Shown: in pieces, positions 1-12,977 of the stretch
Numbering within the stretch: the first letter of the stretch is position 1
How the letters are laid out: the number at the start of each line of letters is the position of its first letter
Assembly: GCA_015501605.1 (NCBI GenBank)
Contig: JADNRZ010000001.1
Span: 2,790,001 to 2,854,000 of the forward strand
Direction of reading: 5' to 3'
Source of the DNA: Panaeolus papilionaceus
Taxonomy: Eukaryota; Basidiomycota; Agaricomycetes; Agaricales
DNA: 64,000 nucleotides
The notes under the pieces: generated by a model
The model's database searches: none
The model's input: only the letters and a program-made list of their open reading frames with translations
Told to the model about the DNA's origin: nothing
Made by a program: the position numbers and the translations under genes

Positions 1-440
1 ATGATGACATTTTTTGAATGACAAAACGGGTTTTAAGTGTGGAGCCAAAGCCTTCTTTGGATGAAAAATCGAGCACCTGTCATCCATTTCTACCAAAAAT
101 GCGTCAGCAATGATGCTGAAAGCTGGCTCAGTGCACTGCGGTAGTGCTACGGTGAAGTGTAGGTCAAGTCAGAATGTGGACGTTAATGACGGATTTTCGC
201 AAATCCCCACATGGAAGACATTCGGATCCGACAAGACCCAATGGAACGACAGATTTTTGGTGCTCATAACCAGCCTCTATGAGTGCTCTAGACTGCGCCC
301 GAAGTACGCGTTGAATTATTTAAGGCGTATGCCATGCTTGTCGGCGGTTTTCGCTCTGAGGGGACTTCAAAAAAGACACTTTTGTCACATGGGATCCAAA
401 CCAACAACTGGACAATGACAACAACTACCCCCTCCCACGA

Positions 441-495
441 TATAAGCATTCTTTATATATAAGCACTCTGTAAGCTTTAGTCTTTGACACAGACC
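441..495 (+). promoter_or_regulatory. Probable core promoter of the M28 peptidase gene
   Basis: Two TATA-like stretches, at 441-446 and 454-463, lie about 35-55 bases before the first ATG of the peptidase gene at 496. The sequence from 1 to 440 shows no convincing gene; its open frames are short and unlike any family I know. Confidence 0.35.
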
Positions 496-3400
496 ATGGA
501 TGCAAAGCAGCAGAAGCTGACTGAAACTCAGAGAAAGGGGGATAGCAACCCCTCTACCCCTATCTTTCAGCCGGCCACAGCGGGCCGGAAATCGACAGGA
601 CGCGCTTGGGCATTTGTCGCTCTTCTTCTTGCGGTTTACGTCGTTGTAAAAGTCTACAACAGCGACGGAAGCAACCTCTATAATCGTCCTCGTACTACGC
701 ATGAGACAGAGAAACTCTTTCTGTATGTCATGTTTATGAGCGGGATGCATTAATCTCATTGCCCACAGGTCTACACCTACCACAGAGAGCGCTATAGAAG
801 CATCTCGGGCTTATGCTACTCATCCCCACATCGCCGGGAGCTCTGAGGACCTTCTGGATGCTAAATCTATTCTTCATTTCATACAAGATGAATTTCGCAT
901 TCATAAACCAGCGCACCTCCCCGTTTACAAGGCTGGTTCTGAGGAGTCTCGGAATGCAACTCTATCATTAACTGACAGACACGGAAGACATAAACCTACC
1001 ACATGGATCGATACTTACTACCCAGTTATGAATAGGGGAACAAGCCAGAGTCTTGAACTTTTGGGTGAGGATGGACAGGCTGAATGGACGGTAGACCTTC
1101 AGGAGGATGGCGACTCAGGCGACGAAGATGCCCACAAATATAGATTGGCTGTCCCACCATTCCATGGGTATAGCGCGGATGGCGATGCCACAGGGCAGCT
1201 GATTTATGCTAACTATGGACAGAAAGAGGTCAGAAGCAGCAAAGTCTAATCGCCTTACAGCTAAGCCTGACTAGGACTGCTTTTCTAGGACTACGATGAA
1301 CTCGTTGCTCGAGGCGCCAATCTCACAGGGAAGATCGTTGTGGCTCGATATGGCGGGCCTGCCCGAGGCTTGAAGGTGGGTAATCTTATCAAACAGTCGC
1401 ATTTCTGAAAGTGACCTGTATTTTACATGCAGATAAAAGGAGCAGAAGAGCTTGGTGCCGTTGGAGTATTGCTCTACAGCGATGTTCGTGACGATGGTTT
1501 TGCTACCACAGATAATGGCTATTTGCCCTATCCTGCCGGTCCCGCTCGCAATCCAACTGCTATTGAACGCGGCAGTGTGGGGTATATCAGTTCCTATGTA
1601 GGAGACCCTACAACCCCTGGATACCCAGCATACGAGGATGCGGAACGAGTCGAAGCCACAAATGTTCCCCGAATTCCAAGTCTCCCTATTTCGTGGGCTA
1701 ACGCTCAACGCCTGCTCAACGAAATCGGTGAGATTTACACTGTTGACTCGGATGGCAGAAAGGTCCTTTCTGGAAAAGCTAGCTCTAAGAACGTCCACAT
1801 GACCAACCGGGGTACGTTCCGAGCCGTAGTATCTCCAGGCTTATGCTCACTTCACCCTCATATTAGTCGAGGTGAAAGTCATGCCAATTTGGAACACGAT
1901 GGCCGCAATACCTGGCCATATCAAGGATGAGGTGGTTGTCCTGGGGTGTCACCGGGATGGTCAGTAAATGTTTATCTTGAATTTCTGTTGCTGAGAACTT
2001 TTGTAGCATGGGTAATGGGTGCTGTCGATCCTATCAGTGGAACAGTCTCTCTCCATGAAGTCATTCGTGGGCTCGGAGCTCTCCTTAGGCAGGGCTGGCG
2101 ACCATTAAGGACAGGTAAGTCTTTTGTATCTATGTGTTGAAAGTTTTTTAATGGTCTTGCAGTCGTGATTGCAAGCTGGGACGCTGAAGAAGTACATTTT
2201 TCACTTGACGTTGCTAATCCGAGGCGCTAACTTCAATGTAGTATGGTTTAATTGGAAGCACCGAATGGGCAGAAGATTTCTCGTCCTGGATCTCTGATAA
2301 TGTCGTCGCTTATTTAAACATGGACGCCGCAACTGGATCTATGTTCGGTAGCGATGCGTCTCCTTCATTGGCCCATCTTATTAGAGGTGCGGCCGAAGAC
2401 CTTCCTCACCCCAATGTTGCCGGGAAGACTCTCTGGGATGCCAGGAACGACGAAGGCCCATACAAAGGCGCTCTTGCGGGCTCAAAGCTTAACGTGTCTG
2501 TTATTGATGCTGAATATTTGAAGATGTATGAAGCTGCAAACAAGAAGCGAAAGTCCAGTGATACGGAAATAGGTCCCCTTGGAAGTGGAAGTGATTTCAC
2601 ACCCTTCCTCCAAAACCTTGGAGTTGCGAGCCTCCATGTCGGCTTTATCCCGACAGCATCTGATCCTGTTTACCATTACCACTCTATCTACGACACTCAT
2701 GCCTGGCAAGAACGTTATGGGGACATTGGCTTCACCAAAACTGTGCGTCCTTCTAATCCGCTTAACCAATGACGCTTATATGACATCCTGACAGGTTGCG
2801 GCTGCTCAACACTTTGGTCTGGTTGCATTGCGACTTATAGACTCCATTGTGTTGCCCCTCAATACGACTCAATATGCGCTGGAACTTGAGGATTATCTCG
2901 CAAGGTTTGATAGATATTACATATTCTGTTTACTTTTTTCTGACGCCAATCGACCCTCAGTGTTGAAGCACTTTTGCCCTCCGCACAAAAGAATGTCGCG
3001 CTCTCATCTTTGAAGAAGTCCATCCGATCGGTACAGAAAGCAAGTACCGCACTCGACAAAGAGAAAGTGGAGGCCGAGGCAGACTTCAAAAAGCTTTTAG
3101 CGCGACTTCTCTGGAGGCGCCGTCACGTTGGTGAATGTTCTCGACACTTCAGCACCTATCAACGGCTCTTCAACTTCGTAAAGAGCACCTTTGGTATCTC
3201 TCCACCAACTGTTGGTCGTTCCACTTGGATGCACCATGAACGTGACGCTCATTCATGGCTCCAATATCTTGATGAAACTGTCGACGTGGATGAGGCGGAG
3301 AAAGTAATCTTGGAACAGATGGATCAGGCTAACACCCTGCCCTTCCCAATTCGTCGCTTCATCGAGGCTGCGAAAAGAGTGGGCAGGGTAAACAAGAAGC

Positions 3401-3679
3401 TACTGAAGTTCGAAAGAGGCTTTATCTCTGAAGAGGGAATCAAGGATCGCGAGTGGTACAAGCACCTAGGCGTTGCCCCTGGAAAATGGCTCGGTAAGTT
3501 GCTTCCATAATGTTCGATGAATAAACCTTAATTGAAATCCATTAACAGGATATGGGGCGACGACACTTCCAGCACTTACAGAGGCCATAACAATTGATAA
3601 GGATGAAAAGTTGATCGAATATGAAGCAAACCGACTTGAGGGCTTGTTGAACAAGTTGGCGGAGTCCATTGAGCCCTGA
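496..3679 (+). CDS. Glutamate carboxypeptidase II-like membrane metallopeptidase (M28B, Vps70-like)
   Basis: About 885 residues in eleven exons. The first exon ends in a single hydrophobic segment (about residues 36-52), which makes this a type II membrane protein. A protease-associated domain follows, with the stretch KIVVARYGG. The M28 zinc peptidase domain then has HRDAW, a VDP aspartate, ASWDAEE, LNMD and YHSIYDT. These match the metal ligands and catalytic glutamate of human glutamate carboxypeptidase II, so the active site looks intact. The C-terminal part fits the transferrin-receptor-like dimerisation domain. In the family these enzymes trim peptides at the plasma membrane or in the vacuolar/endosomal system; yeast Vps70 and Tre1 are relatives. 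The substrate here is unknown. The ATG at 496 is the first in frame before the membrane segment. Splicing HRD-G|CA-W across 1960-2006 restores the HRDAW motif, which supports the model. Confidence 0.9.
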
Positions 3680-3969
3680 ACAATGTAAGGGTAGAATGGT
3701 CGCTCTGTCTTTATCAGCGGTATAAAAACTTAACCAAATATGTAAAACATCTGTGCAATTATATATGCCCCGTTCATGATTTTACTGTTAGTGTGACCAG
3801 TCGCGCGTGTTCGTTGGTAGCCGTGGCGTTCGTACGTATAACAACATATCCCTCCAATGACACTAATTGTGCGAGTAAAAAATTATATTACAGTGGGAGA
3901 TGCTATAGGATGTTGTAAAAAAGTCGTCCGTGTCAATGGACTCAGGTGGTGCATACAAAAAGCGAAGAT

Positions 3970-5178
3970 CTATGATTCAGTAGTCCTTCTCGATTTTTTG
4001 GCTGGCGGAGGTTCCGTGAATCTTGAGGTAGCCAGAGCACTGCGCTTCTTGGCAGTTCGAGTGTAATGTGAGAGGACCCATTCGCGATCTGCTTCAATTT
4101 GCTCTATGGTTCCTTGTCTGATCTCGTATGCTTAAATAAATAGAAAATCTATTAGCAGACGCTCAGCCTATGTCAGCGAGCAGATGGCTCACGTTTCATT
4201 TCAAACCTTGGACCAACTTCTGCTAGCTGCACCTCTCTTGCAGCCTTGACGAAGACGTGGTGTCTGCACAAATCACAAAGCTCATTCAGATACGTAGATA
4301 ATATGAACACGAATCCACCCACCTGAAGGAGATGAAATCATCTTCATTCGCAAATGTCATAACTCTTTTACTATCCTCCTTTGGCACAGGGAACAAGTAC
4401 TTGAGCACGTCCTTCAGCCTCTCTCCCAATTTCGATGTGAAATTCTCAAAAATCAAATGAGGATACTGCTCCGACACCGTCGAATTTTTGTATGACCCAA
4501 TGTCATGTCGAAGATTCACGTTACTCAGTGTGAAGTAAACTGTAGGTCCATGGGGGAAATGTGAAACGATCATGGCGTCGGGAATACCTCGATGCTCATG
4601 GAACACGATGAGGTCGGTGATATCATTCGCTCTGCAGGCCTCTGCTAGCTCTTTAACGACATAGTTTCCTCGGTTTATGCGATGCGAGTTGGGGAACACT
4701 AGTCTCATTTCCTGGAAAAGATAGGATGAGTCTTGTGAGCAGATAATAATGGCCAAAGCGGATTTATGCTGACTTTTGCGAATTGAAGTAGTTTTGAACT
4801 GGGATCGCGGGATGTTGTGATAACGATTTTAGGGTCCGCAACGCCAGCTTGTGAGTATTCGTTGTCGATATGCGAAGTGGGCTCTAACAATTGTGTCAAT
4901 CTCGATCCAAGCAGTCAATCCAGCCTAGTTCTCAACGCACCGGCTTGTGCTTCATCGTACGCAAGGTCCTTCCCTAGTTCCTTCGCACTTTTTTTGAGTT
5001 CTGTTGGAAGCTTGCCTGTTGCAAGACTTTCCTTCAGCTGCTGCTTCCGTTCGTAGGTTTGCCTTTCCTGGGCTTCTAAAGATTTTGCGTAGACATATTG
5101 ACGGCGTTCACGGGCCTGTCTTCTCAACTGCAACACACTTTAGGGATGATTTCCACAGGTAGAATGTAAGCATACCAT
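3970..5178 (-). CDS. IMP4: U3 snoRNP protein Imp4 (Brix domain)
   Basis: This is the Brix-domain component of the U3 snoRNP and small-subunit processome, needed for early cleavages of pre-18S rRNA in the nucleolus. Across the exons I read an N-terminal [14 protein letters not shown], then [15 protein letters not shown], a Brix core with [11 protein letters not shown] and [13 protein letters not shown], and [15 protein letters not shown]. The C-terminus has the [14 protein letters not shown] segment typical of Imp4, followed by a basic tail. The first exon consists only of the ATG at 5176-5178. A 48-base intron follows, and exon 2 opens with the TTG leucine codon, restoring the conserved MLRRQ start. 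The gene is convergent with the peptidase gene and tandem with ATE1 upstream. Confidence 0.93.
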
Positions 5179-5360
5179 TTTATGTTATACAAAAGATAAC
5201 GCACGGAAGAAAAGAGTGTACAGACGACCCAATAGTCGATTAATGAAAACTGAATTCAAACTTTGATCGCGACTTTAGAATCTTGCAGATTTCCTAGCGT
5301 GACAGCTATTGAATCATTATGTGACAGTATATTCCCAAAACGGTTATAAAGCCCCTATTT

Positions 5361-7233
<1,873 letters not shown>

Positions 7234-7590
7234 GATATTAAGCTCAACTTGAAAGTTGATGTGGAGTGAGTGGTTGTCGAGACCAGAGATCCTATCACGG
7301 TCTAGCAGACGCAATAAAGCAGCAGGTTAAAGTTTAAAATTGGAGATAGTCGATTTGTATGCTTCTACGATGAAAGTAGGTGGTGGTCAATATCTGAGCG
7401 ATACAACGATTCGACGATCATGGGTGTCCATTTGCCAAAAGCAGACGACGTGACTCTGACTCACCTTGACAGAGTTCAAACCCACCAACTGCACCTCCAC
7501 TGCATCACCAGCTAATCCATCATCCTTCGGATTACTCACACTCTCTCATTGGTTTCGATATGGCAAGACTCGTTCACATTCAAATAACAT
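7234..7590. other. Intergenic, ATE1 start to DAD4 stop
   Basis: This 357-base spacer lies between two genes on the minus strand and should hold the ATE1 promoter and the DAD4 3' end. A TCAACTTGAAAGTTGA near-palindrome sits at about 7244-7259, just upstream of the ATE1 start. No gene was seen. Confidence 0.4.
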
Positions 7591-7902
7591 TTAATTGCCT
7601 TTCGTCGCCTCCAAATTGTACTGTACATTCTTGCGATACTTGGTTGCCAAATCAGCTGCGATCTTCACTGTCTGATTAGCGCGTATTATTTCCTTTATTT
7701 CTAGTCTATAAGCACTCTCCAATGTCAAAATTCGCGAAAGTAACAAACCTCCATACAGTGGTTCAATTCCAGAATCATTTCGGTGCATTTGGTCTGTAGA
7801 CTGAGTCGGCATGAAGTTGCAGGCTTTATAGCGACAACTTACAGTGTTCTTGACAATTCGTTCCAGGAGAACAGCCTGGCGCTCTGCATGAGGGTTCTCC
7901 AT
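7591..7902 (-). CDS. DAD4: DASH complex subunit Dad4
   Basis: Spliced length is 68 residues, normal for Dad4 (yeast 72). Dad4 is part of the ring-forming DASH complex that couples kinetochores to spindle microtubules in fungi. The protein opens with MENPHAERQ, has ILELNHCME in the middle and ends with KNVQYNLEATKGN; start and end both match Dad4. Two introns are needed: 49 bases (acceptor CTACAG) and 56 bases (acceptor AATAAAG). Together they add exactly 105 bases without a stop, so an unspliced reading gives a deceptive 103-residue frame lacking the family core. ACGCGT and CACGTG sites lie shortly upstream. Confidence 0.88.
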   Translation of the reverse strand: MENPHAERQAVLLERIVKNTVSCRYKACNFMPTQSTDQMHRNDSGIEPLYGGLLLSRILTLESAYRLEIKEIIRANQTVKIAADLATKYRKNVQYNLEATKGN

Positions 7903-8231
7903 GTAGGTAATGCAGATGGTGGTTTATGGAAGTTGGAACGAAAGCTAAAAGCGGAATCAACGCGTTAATCAAAGGTCACGTGACAAACATGGACGCGTCT
8001 GAAGGTCGAGTCCAGTGAGTCCACTTGCCCAACCATGGAGACCTTGGTACATTGACTCAAGACACCATTGAGAATAGGGACGATTGCCCGTATTACATCC
8101 CAAAGAAGGCAGGAGCTGTCGGTGGGTGCGAATACAGCTGAAAAGGCATATTATACGATTTATGTGATGCATTTTTGTGAGGGAACTGGAAAATGTTATC
8201 CTCTAGTATTATATGTATAAATGTATAGTGC
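7903..8231 (-). promoter_or_regulatory. DAD4 upstream region with MCB and CACGTG sites
   Basis: Upstream of the DAD4 start lie an MluI cell-cycle box, ACGCGT, at 7960-7965 and a perfect palindrome, GTCACGTGAC, at 7975-7984. MCB sites bind the MBF factor in yeast and drive G1/S genes. Their use here is inferred. The rest of the stretch holds the 3' end of the kinase-like gene; no further gene was seen. Confidence 0.4.
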
Positions 8232-10146
8232 TTATTCGAGCGGATAGTCGACCTCCAGATCAGGGCACTCCGACAGGTCGCACTGCGCTGATTCAACTGC
8301 CGTGTCAAAATCAATGATAGTGAAAGATCCATCAGGTCCTTTCAGAACGTTCCGGCATGCAAGATCGTGATGATGAATCCCTAGAGTGTGGAGCTCCTTT
8401 ACCCAGTGTTTTAGAGCTGGGACTGCCTCTTTCCATTCATCTTCTTGAATTGGACGTCCTGCAAAGGAAGTGAAAATGCCCCATCTTCCCACAGTTGAAA
8501 CAGTCCCCAGCATAGTAGGTATCCAAGACAGATGAGCAAGTCGACGGTAAAAACCTAGCTCATTATTGTACTGATCAGCGGTGGAATATTGCTTGAAAAT
8601 AATGCCCCTTTCTGTGTCTTCCCAAACGACGTTGTTTTCTGCCCAAAGGAGCTTCAGGTCTAAATATAATGGGCTGAAACAAGATTCCAACAAGATCCAT
8701 CATCAGGTAATGAATTTTGAGTCGAGTCTACACAGATTAGACGCTCACCCAATAGGCAGCCTTGGCCAGCTAGTTTCGACACTCAATGGGTCCATCACGT
8801 CTGATAGCACAACGGATGTGAGGCGAAATGTCATCCCTAACGGAACGAAAGATCCCGGCAGCATTGTGCGCACAGTTTTGAAGAGGCTTAGAGTCAGGGA
8901 TGACTCTGCGCTAGTCGTTGAATCTGGGGCCGGGGTTGGATTTTTCCATCTTTCAATGGCTTTGGCCAGGTCGTCGAATAAAGCGTTAAAGAACAAATCC
9001 AGAATATCCTCGTTGACCCCAATCGTGTTCCTATATTCATTATTGGTAGCCGCATCCCGTAACCGTTGGCTGGCGAGGTTCGTGGACCATTGTAGCGTCT
9101 TTTCCTGCTGATTGAAGCTGGCCTCATAATGGTGTCCGTAGATGCCTGTAACGATGACTCTGGCGCCTTTGGGGAGCTTGTATTCCTCCCTGAAGCCAGC
9201 AAGCGGTTCGAAAGCCTGCCAATCGAAACATTTTAGAACACTGGTGGCGTCAATGAGAATGACTTACCTGGGCAACAGTTGCGTGTGCCGTCTTCATCAT
9301 CGTAGACGACTCGGAGTCGGAGCCCAGAGATTTCGCCAACCATTCCCCCTGCAAGAGGCGTCTCTCTTCAGTGGCAGCTGCATCAATAAGCTCTGTCACT
9401 GACACAGACCCAGATCCTGTATATGACGCTAGAGACCATTTCTTGAAGTCGATGAAAGTGACAACGTCATATTCCTCACAAATACGGCGCCGCCTTAGAA
9501 GTTCGTCCCTGGCCACGCGCCTGACGCCAACGATTTTCAAGTTGAATTCAGCAGCACTCTGACTGTATCGATGTGGTGAATCGCAAATATCAACATTCAC
9601 GATATTGTCGACCACAGATTTGAACTGGTTCATGACGTCTTCTCCTGCAGAATCCAGTAGCTGTCCTATGAAATATAACCTGAGAAAGTCAAGGATGGTT
9701 CGGAGAGGATGAACTGATGTCCAACTGTGATAACACATCCAGTGGGCCATCGTGTTTTCCTCGTCATCGTCATAGGACAGATCTAATAACTGGTCATCCT
9801 TTCCCCAATATTCAACAAGCGACGCCATGATATAAAACATGGTCCCCCAATCCAGATGCCCACGTTTCACAGGTATCGTTTTGCCGTTCTTGTCAGTACG
9901 GCGAATGAAAAGGCCATCTGAATCTGGGTACAATCCTCTGGGGGTGTTGGAGGTGAATTGCTCTACGCGGGCACCTTCATAGCGACCTATGGCTATGTTG
10001 GCCAGGTTTGACGCCTCCATAACTGATGGTTGAGTCGTTGCGCCGTATGTTATTGGGTGCGTCTTTGCCATGCCTCTGGCCAAAGCGGACCTCAGTTGAG
10101 CCCAAGAGAGCGTAGCTGCCTGACTCGCCGTGTTGCTAGTATTCAT
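8232..10146 (-). CDS. Unrecognised protein with C-terminal kinase-like domain
   Basis: About 590 residues in three exons. Introns are at about 9216-9266 and 8677-8750; both have clean GT-AG ends and keep the frame. The first 440 residues match nothing I recognise. The last 150 or so resemble a protein-kinase-like fold: VVWEDTERGIIFKQY could hold the ATP-binding lysine, HHHDLACRNVL is a catalytic loop of the HxDxxxxN type, and IIDFDTA replaces the usual DFG. The domain is short, with little room for an N-lobe and no recognisable activation segment, so it may be a small-molecule kinase or an inactive relative. The ATG at 10146 is the first in the long frame. No secretion signal was seen. Confidence 0.7.
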
Positions 10147-10912
10147 CAGCGACGGGGTATATGGGAAACGGGTTTAGAACAGCTGGCCTTTCATGCATTG
10201 CCCTTGAAGTGAGACTAGCTTCGCGGCTCACCCTTTTGGCATGAAGGAGCCCTGAGTCCGGTCGGCCTCTTATTTGATGGGATCAAGGAAGGGCGGGAAC
10301 AGCGAAATCCAATGCCGCGCTCTTCCCGCAACATGCCTTTCTTAAAGTAGGCGCGAAGCAACACCTTGTCGCAATCCCGGCAGTGCTCGACTAGGCCCAT
10401 ACATACTCGATAAGCTGTTCTAGTAACTCCTGTTGCCACTGGAGTGCAGTTTATTGGTGGTGTATGCCTGAATCCGGGAGGGGCTTGCCTGTGGAACTGT
10501 TGTGACTGACACAGAAGGACGGGGATTTGGAAGGACTGGGAGAAGTAGAAAGGCCCTGTGCAACAAGAGATGGTGAGGAACCCTAAGAGGATAAATGCAA
10601 CTCTAACGGACACATCAGAAGATAGTTGTCATAACCCTAATTGAAGGTATCCTGAGAGAAGTAACGGTGTGTGGTAAATGTACAAATGAATGATGTCCTA
10701 CAACCTAATGCAATGGAGGTAAGGATGTGCGTATATGTAACATAGAAACAGTGAAGTGAGTGAAGAGAGAGTACAGAAAACCTAGAAATCGTGATAATGA
10801 GCGGTGGCGGGTATAACAGTGTACATACATAGAGGTTTGAAAATGGATGGGTTGGCGGAGAGCATACTAGATCTATTGGAATATGGGCTGAAGCGGAATA
10901 TCTCGACGGCGC
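10147..10912. other. Intergenic, no convincing gene
   Basis: This 766-base stretch lies between two minus-strand genes. A minus-strand frame at 10215-10613 is open and hydrophobic at its start but begins with GTG, not ATG, and matches nothing. The region probably contains the promoter of the kinase-like gene and the 3' end of the PROPPIN gene. Confidence 0.4.
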
Positions 10913-12629
10913 TTAACCCCATCCATCCCATCGACCATATTTCCGATACTCCAACAGTGTACAATTCCGGCTCTCTTTCTTCTCCTTTTCACCCTCATCC
11001 CTACTCTTTTCTCCTCGACCAGTTACAACAGACGACCCGCTGATTGACCGTGGTGATTGAGGAATCTGAGGAGAGTGAGGTTGTCTCGCTGTCTTTTGTG
11101 ACGACATCGTCGACATGCCTGACGAATATGCCGTGCCAGAGCTAGAGGTCCGCTTGCTAGCCGACGAACCACTCTTCGTAATCTTGGGAATACCGAGTCG
11201 ATACCACCCTCCCGTGAACGTTAACGCGACTAATTGGTATTCTGTGTGCGCAGCAGCGCTCGAGGTCCCTGCTTGATTTGAATCTTGGTCTCCTTCCACA
11301 GGACCCTGGATCCATCCAACGACACACCGCTCTTCATCAGGCAGATCAAGACCCGCTGGCTTTGATGTCGAAGACAGGGCGATATGCGCTGACTGAACAG
11401 GTATTCTGTACTGAGCGTACGACCACTCCGATCGGAGATATTTGGGCAGCCTTAGATACGTCTTGAGTGGCGATAACGACGATTGTCGATTCCTATATTA
11501 ATTGCAGAATGTAAGGGGTGAACACGAGGGTCAGTAAATGGACTTGCTTGCACGAGAAAGAAGCAGAAATCTAGTCACAGTCCTGGCATAGAAAGGACTT
11601 ACGTAGATGCAGAATCCACGAGGGCAAAAATATGAACCGTACCCTTATCACTCCACACGCAGACTTCCTGCTCGTCGGGTCTAAAAGCTACACCGTAGAT
11701 GTCCGCTTTGTCCGTCCCTCTTCTGAACTCCTTGATCGGATTCCCAGTCATCGCATCCCACACCCGCACCAGCGTACCCTGTACTGACGTTGTGGCCAGC
11801 AGATCCCCAGAAGGCGGTACAGAGATGGCTGTCAAGGCCGTATTATGTGCAATGATGATTGACACTGGATGTTTGGTTGACGGAGGTGGTGGTTTCTGAG
11901 GTGGTTTGGATGGGGGTGGGCCTCTGAGTGCAGGTAAAGCACAAGGCGGAAGGTGAATGATCTGGATGTGTCCAATCTTATGGCCAGGTATCGCCAATAA
12001 TGTTGAAAATGGTGCAGTCGCAAGAGCAAGCAAACCTATTTCGCGAACATATCAAGAAACACATCTTTCAGAGCTCCAGTATAGCAAAGTGGGGACACCC
12101 AAGCTAGGGCGGTGATCAGAAGGACAGAGACTTACCTCGGGGGTTTTCAAAGGTATCCCATTCCTGAAATCGTGAAATAGATTCTCCAACTTGAAATGCG
12201 ACGACTCTCCAGCGTAGAGCAACGCAGAGCCAGCCGCGCCTACAGGCCAGACCTCTGACGCGTTCTCTGAATTCTAGTTCCGCCACCTCTCTCCCGAGTG
12301 TCTCGTTCCACACGACAACTTTATTAGGGGGATACAGTGGACTCCGACCACCTCCGACGAGGAAGACAAGATTACACGAATGCATAGGTTGTACGATAGA
12401 AAGGGTGCCATTTGAGAACTCTATTGACCAAAAGGATCGGTTCATTGTTCGAAAATTCGGTAGCAGGATACTACTCACCGCGTTTACGGATCAGCTGCAA
12501 TGGACATGTTCTGTAAACAGCGAAACCAGCTGCTGTTGCTGTTGTAAATATGTTACAATCTGGGTCAAATCTAGCATCAAATATTTGGAGGGGACTTGTA
12601 GCTGAGATATGATGCCTTCCCAAGTTCAT
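10913..12629 (-). CDS. HSV2: PROPPIN, WD40 phosphoinositide-binding protein (Hsv2/WIPI3-4 type)
   Basis: PROPPINs are seven-bladed WD40 proteins that bind PI3P and PI(3,5)P2 on autophagic and endosomal membranes. Here LVGGGRSPLYPPNKVVVWN, WDTFENPRGLLALA, AIPGHKIGHIQIIHL and the signature EFRRGTDKADIYGVAF are all present; the FRRG box is the lipid-binding motif. DKGTVHIFAL is followed by the LPKYLRSEWSYAQYR segment typical of the WDR45/WDR45B group, which favours Hsv2 over Atg18. A Ser/Thr-rich insertion of about 80 residues lies in the last blade, before CTLLEYRKYG at the C-terminus. The start is the ATG at 12629 (MNLGRHHIS); the longer upstream frame has no ATG. Confidence 0.88.
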
Positions 12630-12977
12630 CGAGGTGAGTGTCGAGGAGAGAGCAGAGCACAATGAAGACGGAGCAACTAACTGCGTCACTGAGTAATAGT
12701 CTATTTCCTTTTTCAGGTTTTACAGCACCTTACAGTCCATGGACCTAACAAGTCCACAGTCCACGCCTTGTCCACGTTCCCTCTCTTTATCTCATTTTGA
12801 ATAATATAACAGCAATAGGGGATAACATTCATCAAAAATAAAATTCTAAAACTACACAATCATACAACACGAGTCGAGGAACCCTAAAATGAAAACTGAC
12901 ACTTGTCCTGCGGTGGGACGACAACCAACTGGACCGAACACGAGACACTGCAATGTGCATAACTTGTTCCTCAACCT
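12630..12977. other. Intergenic, HSV2 promoter side
   Basis: This 348-base spacer between two minus-strand genes contains CT-rich tracts and short ACAGTCCA-type repeats near 12735-12765. No gene was seen. Confidence 0.35.

Noticed and set aside
110..418. 102-codon frame before the peptidase gene
   Set aside because: No homology signal, no splice structure, and it ends just before a TATA-like promoter.
7975..8030. tRNA-like B box (GGTCGAGTCC)
   Set aside because: No matching A box and no cloverleaf could be folded around it.
10215..10613. Minus-strand frame with a hydrophobic start that looks like a secreted protein
   Set aside because: It begins with GTG rather than ATG, has no family resemblance, and lies in a likely promoter region.
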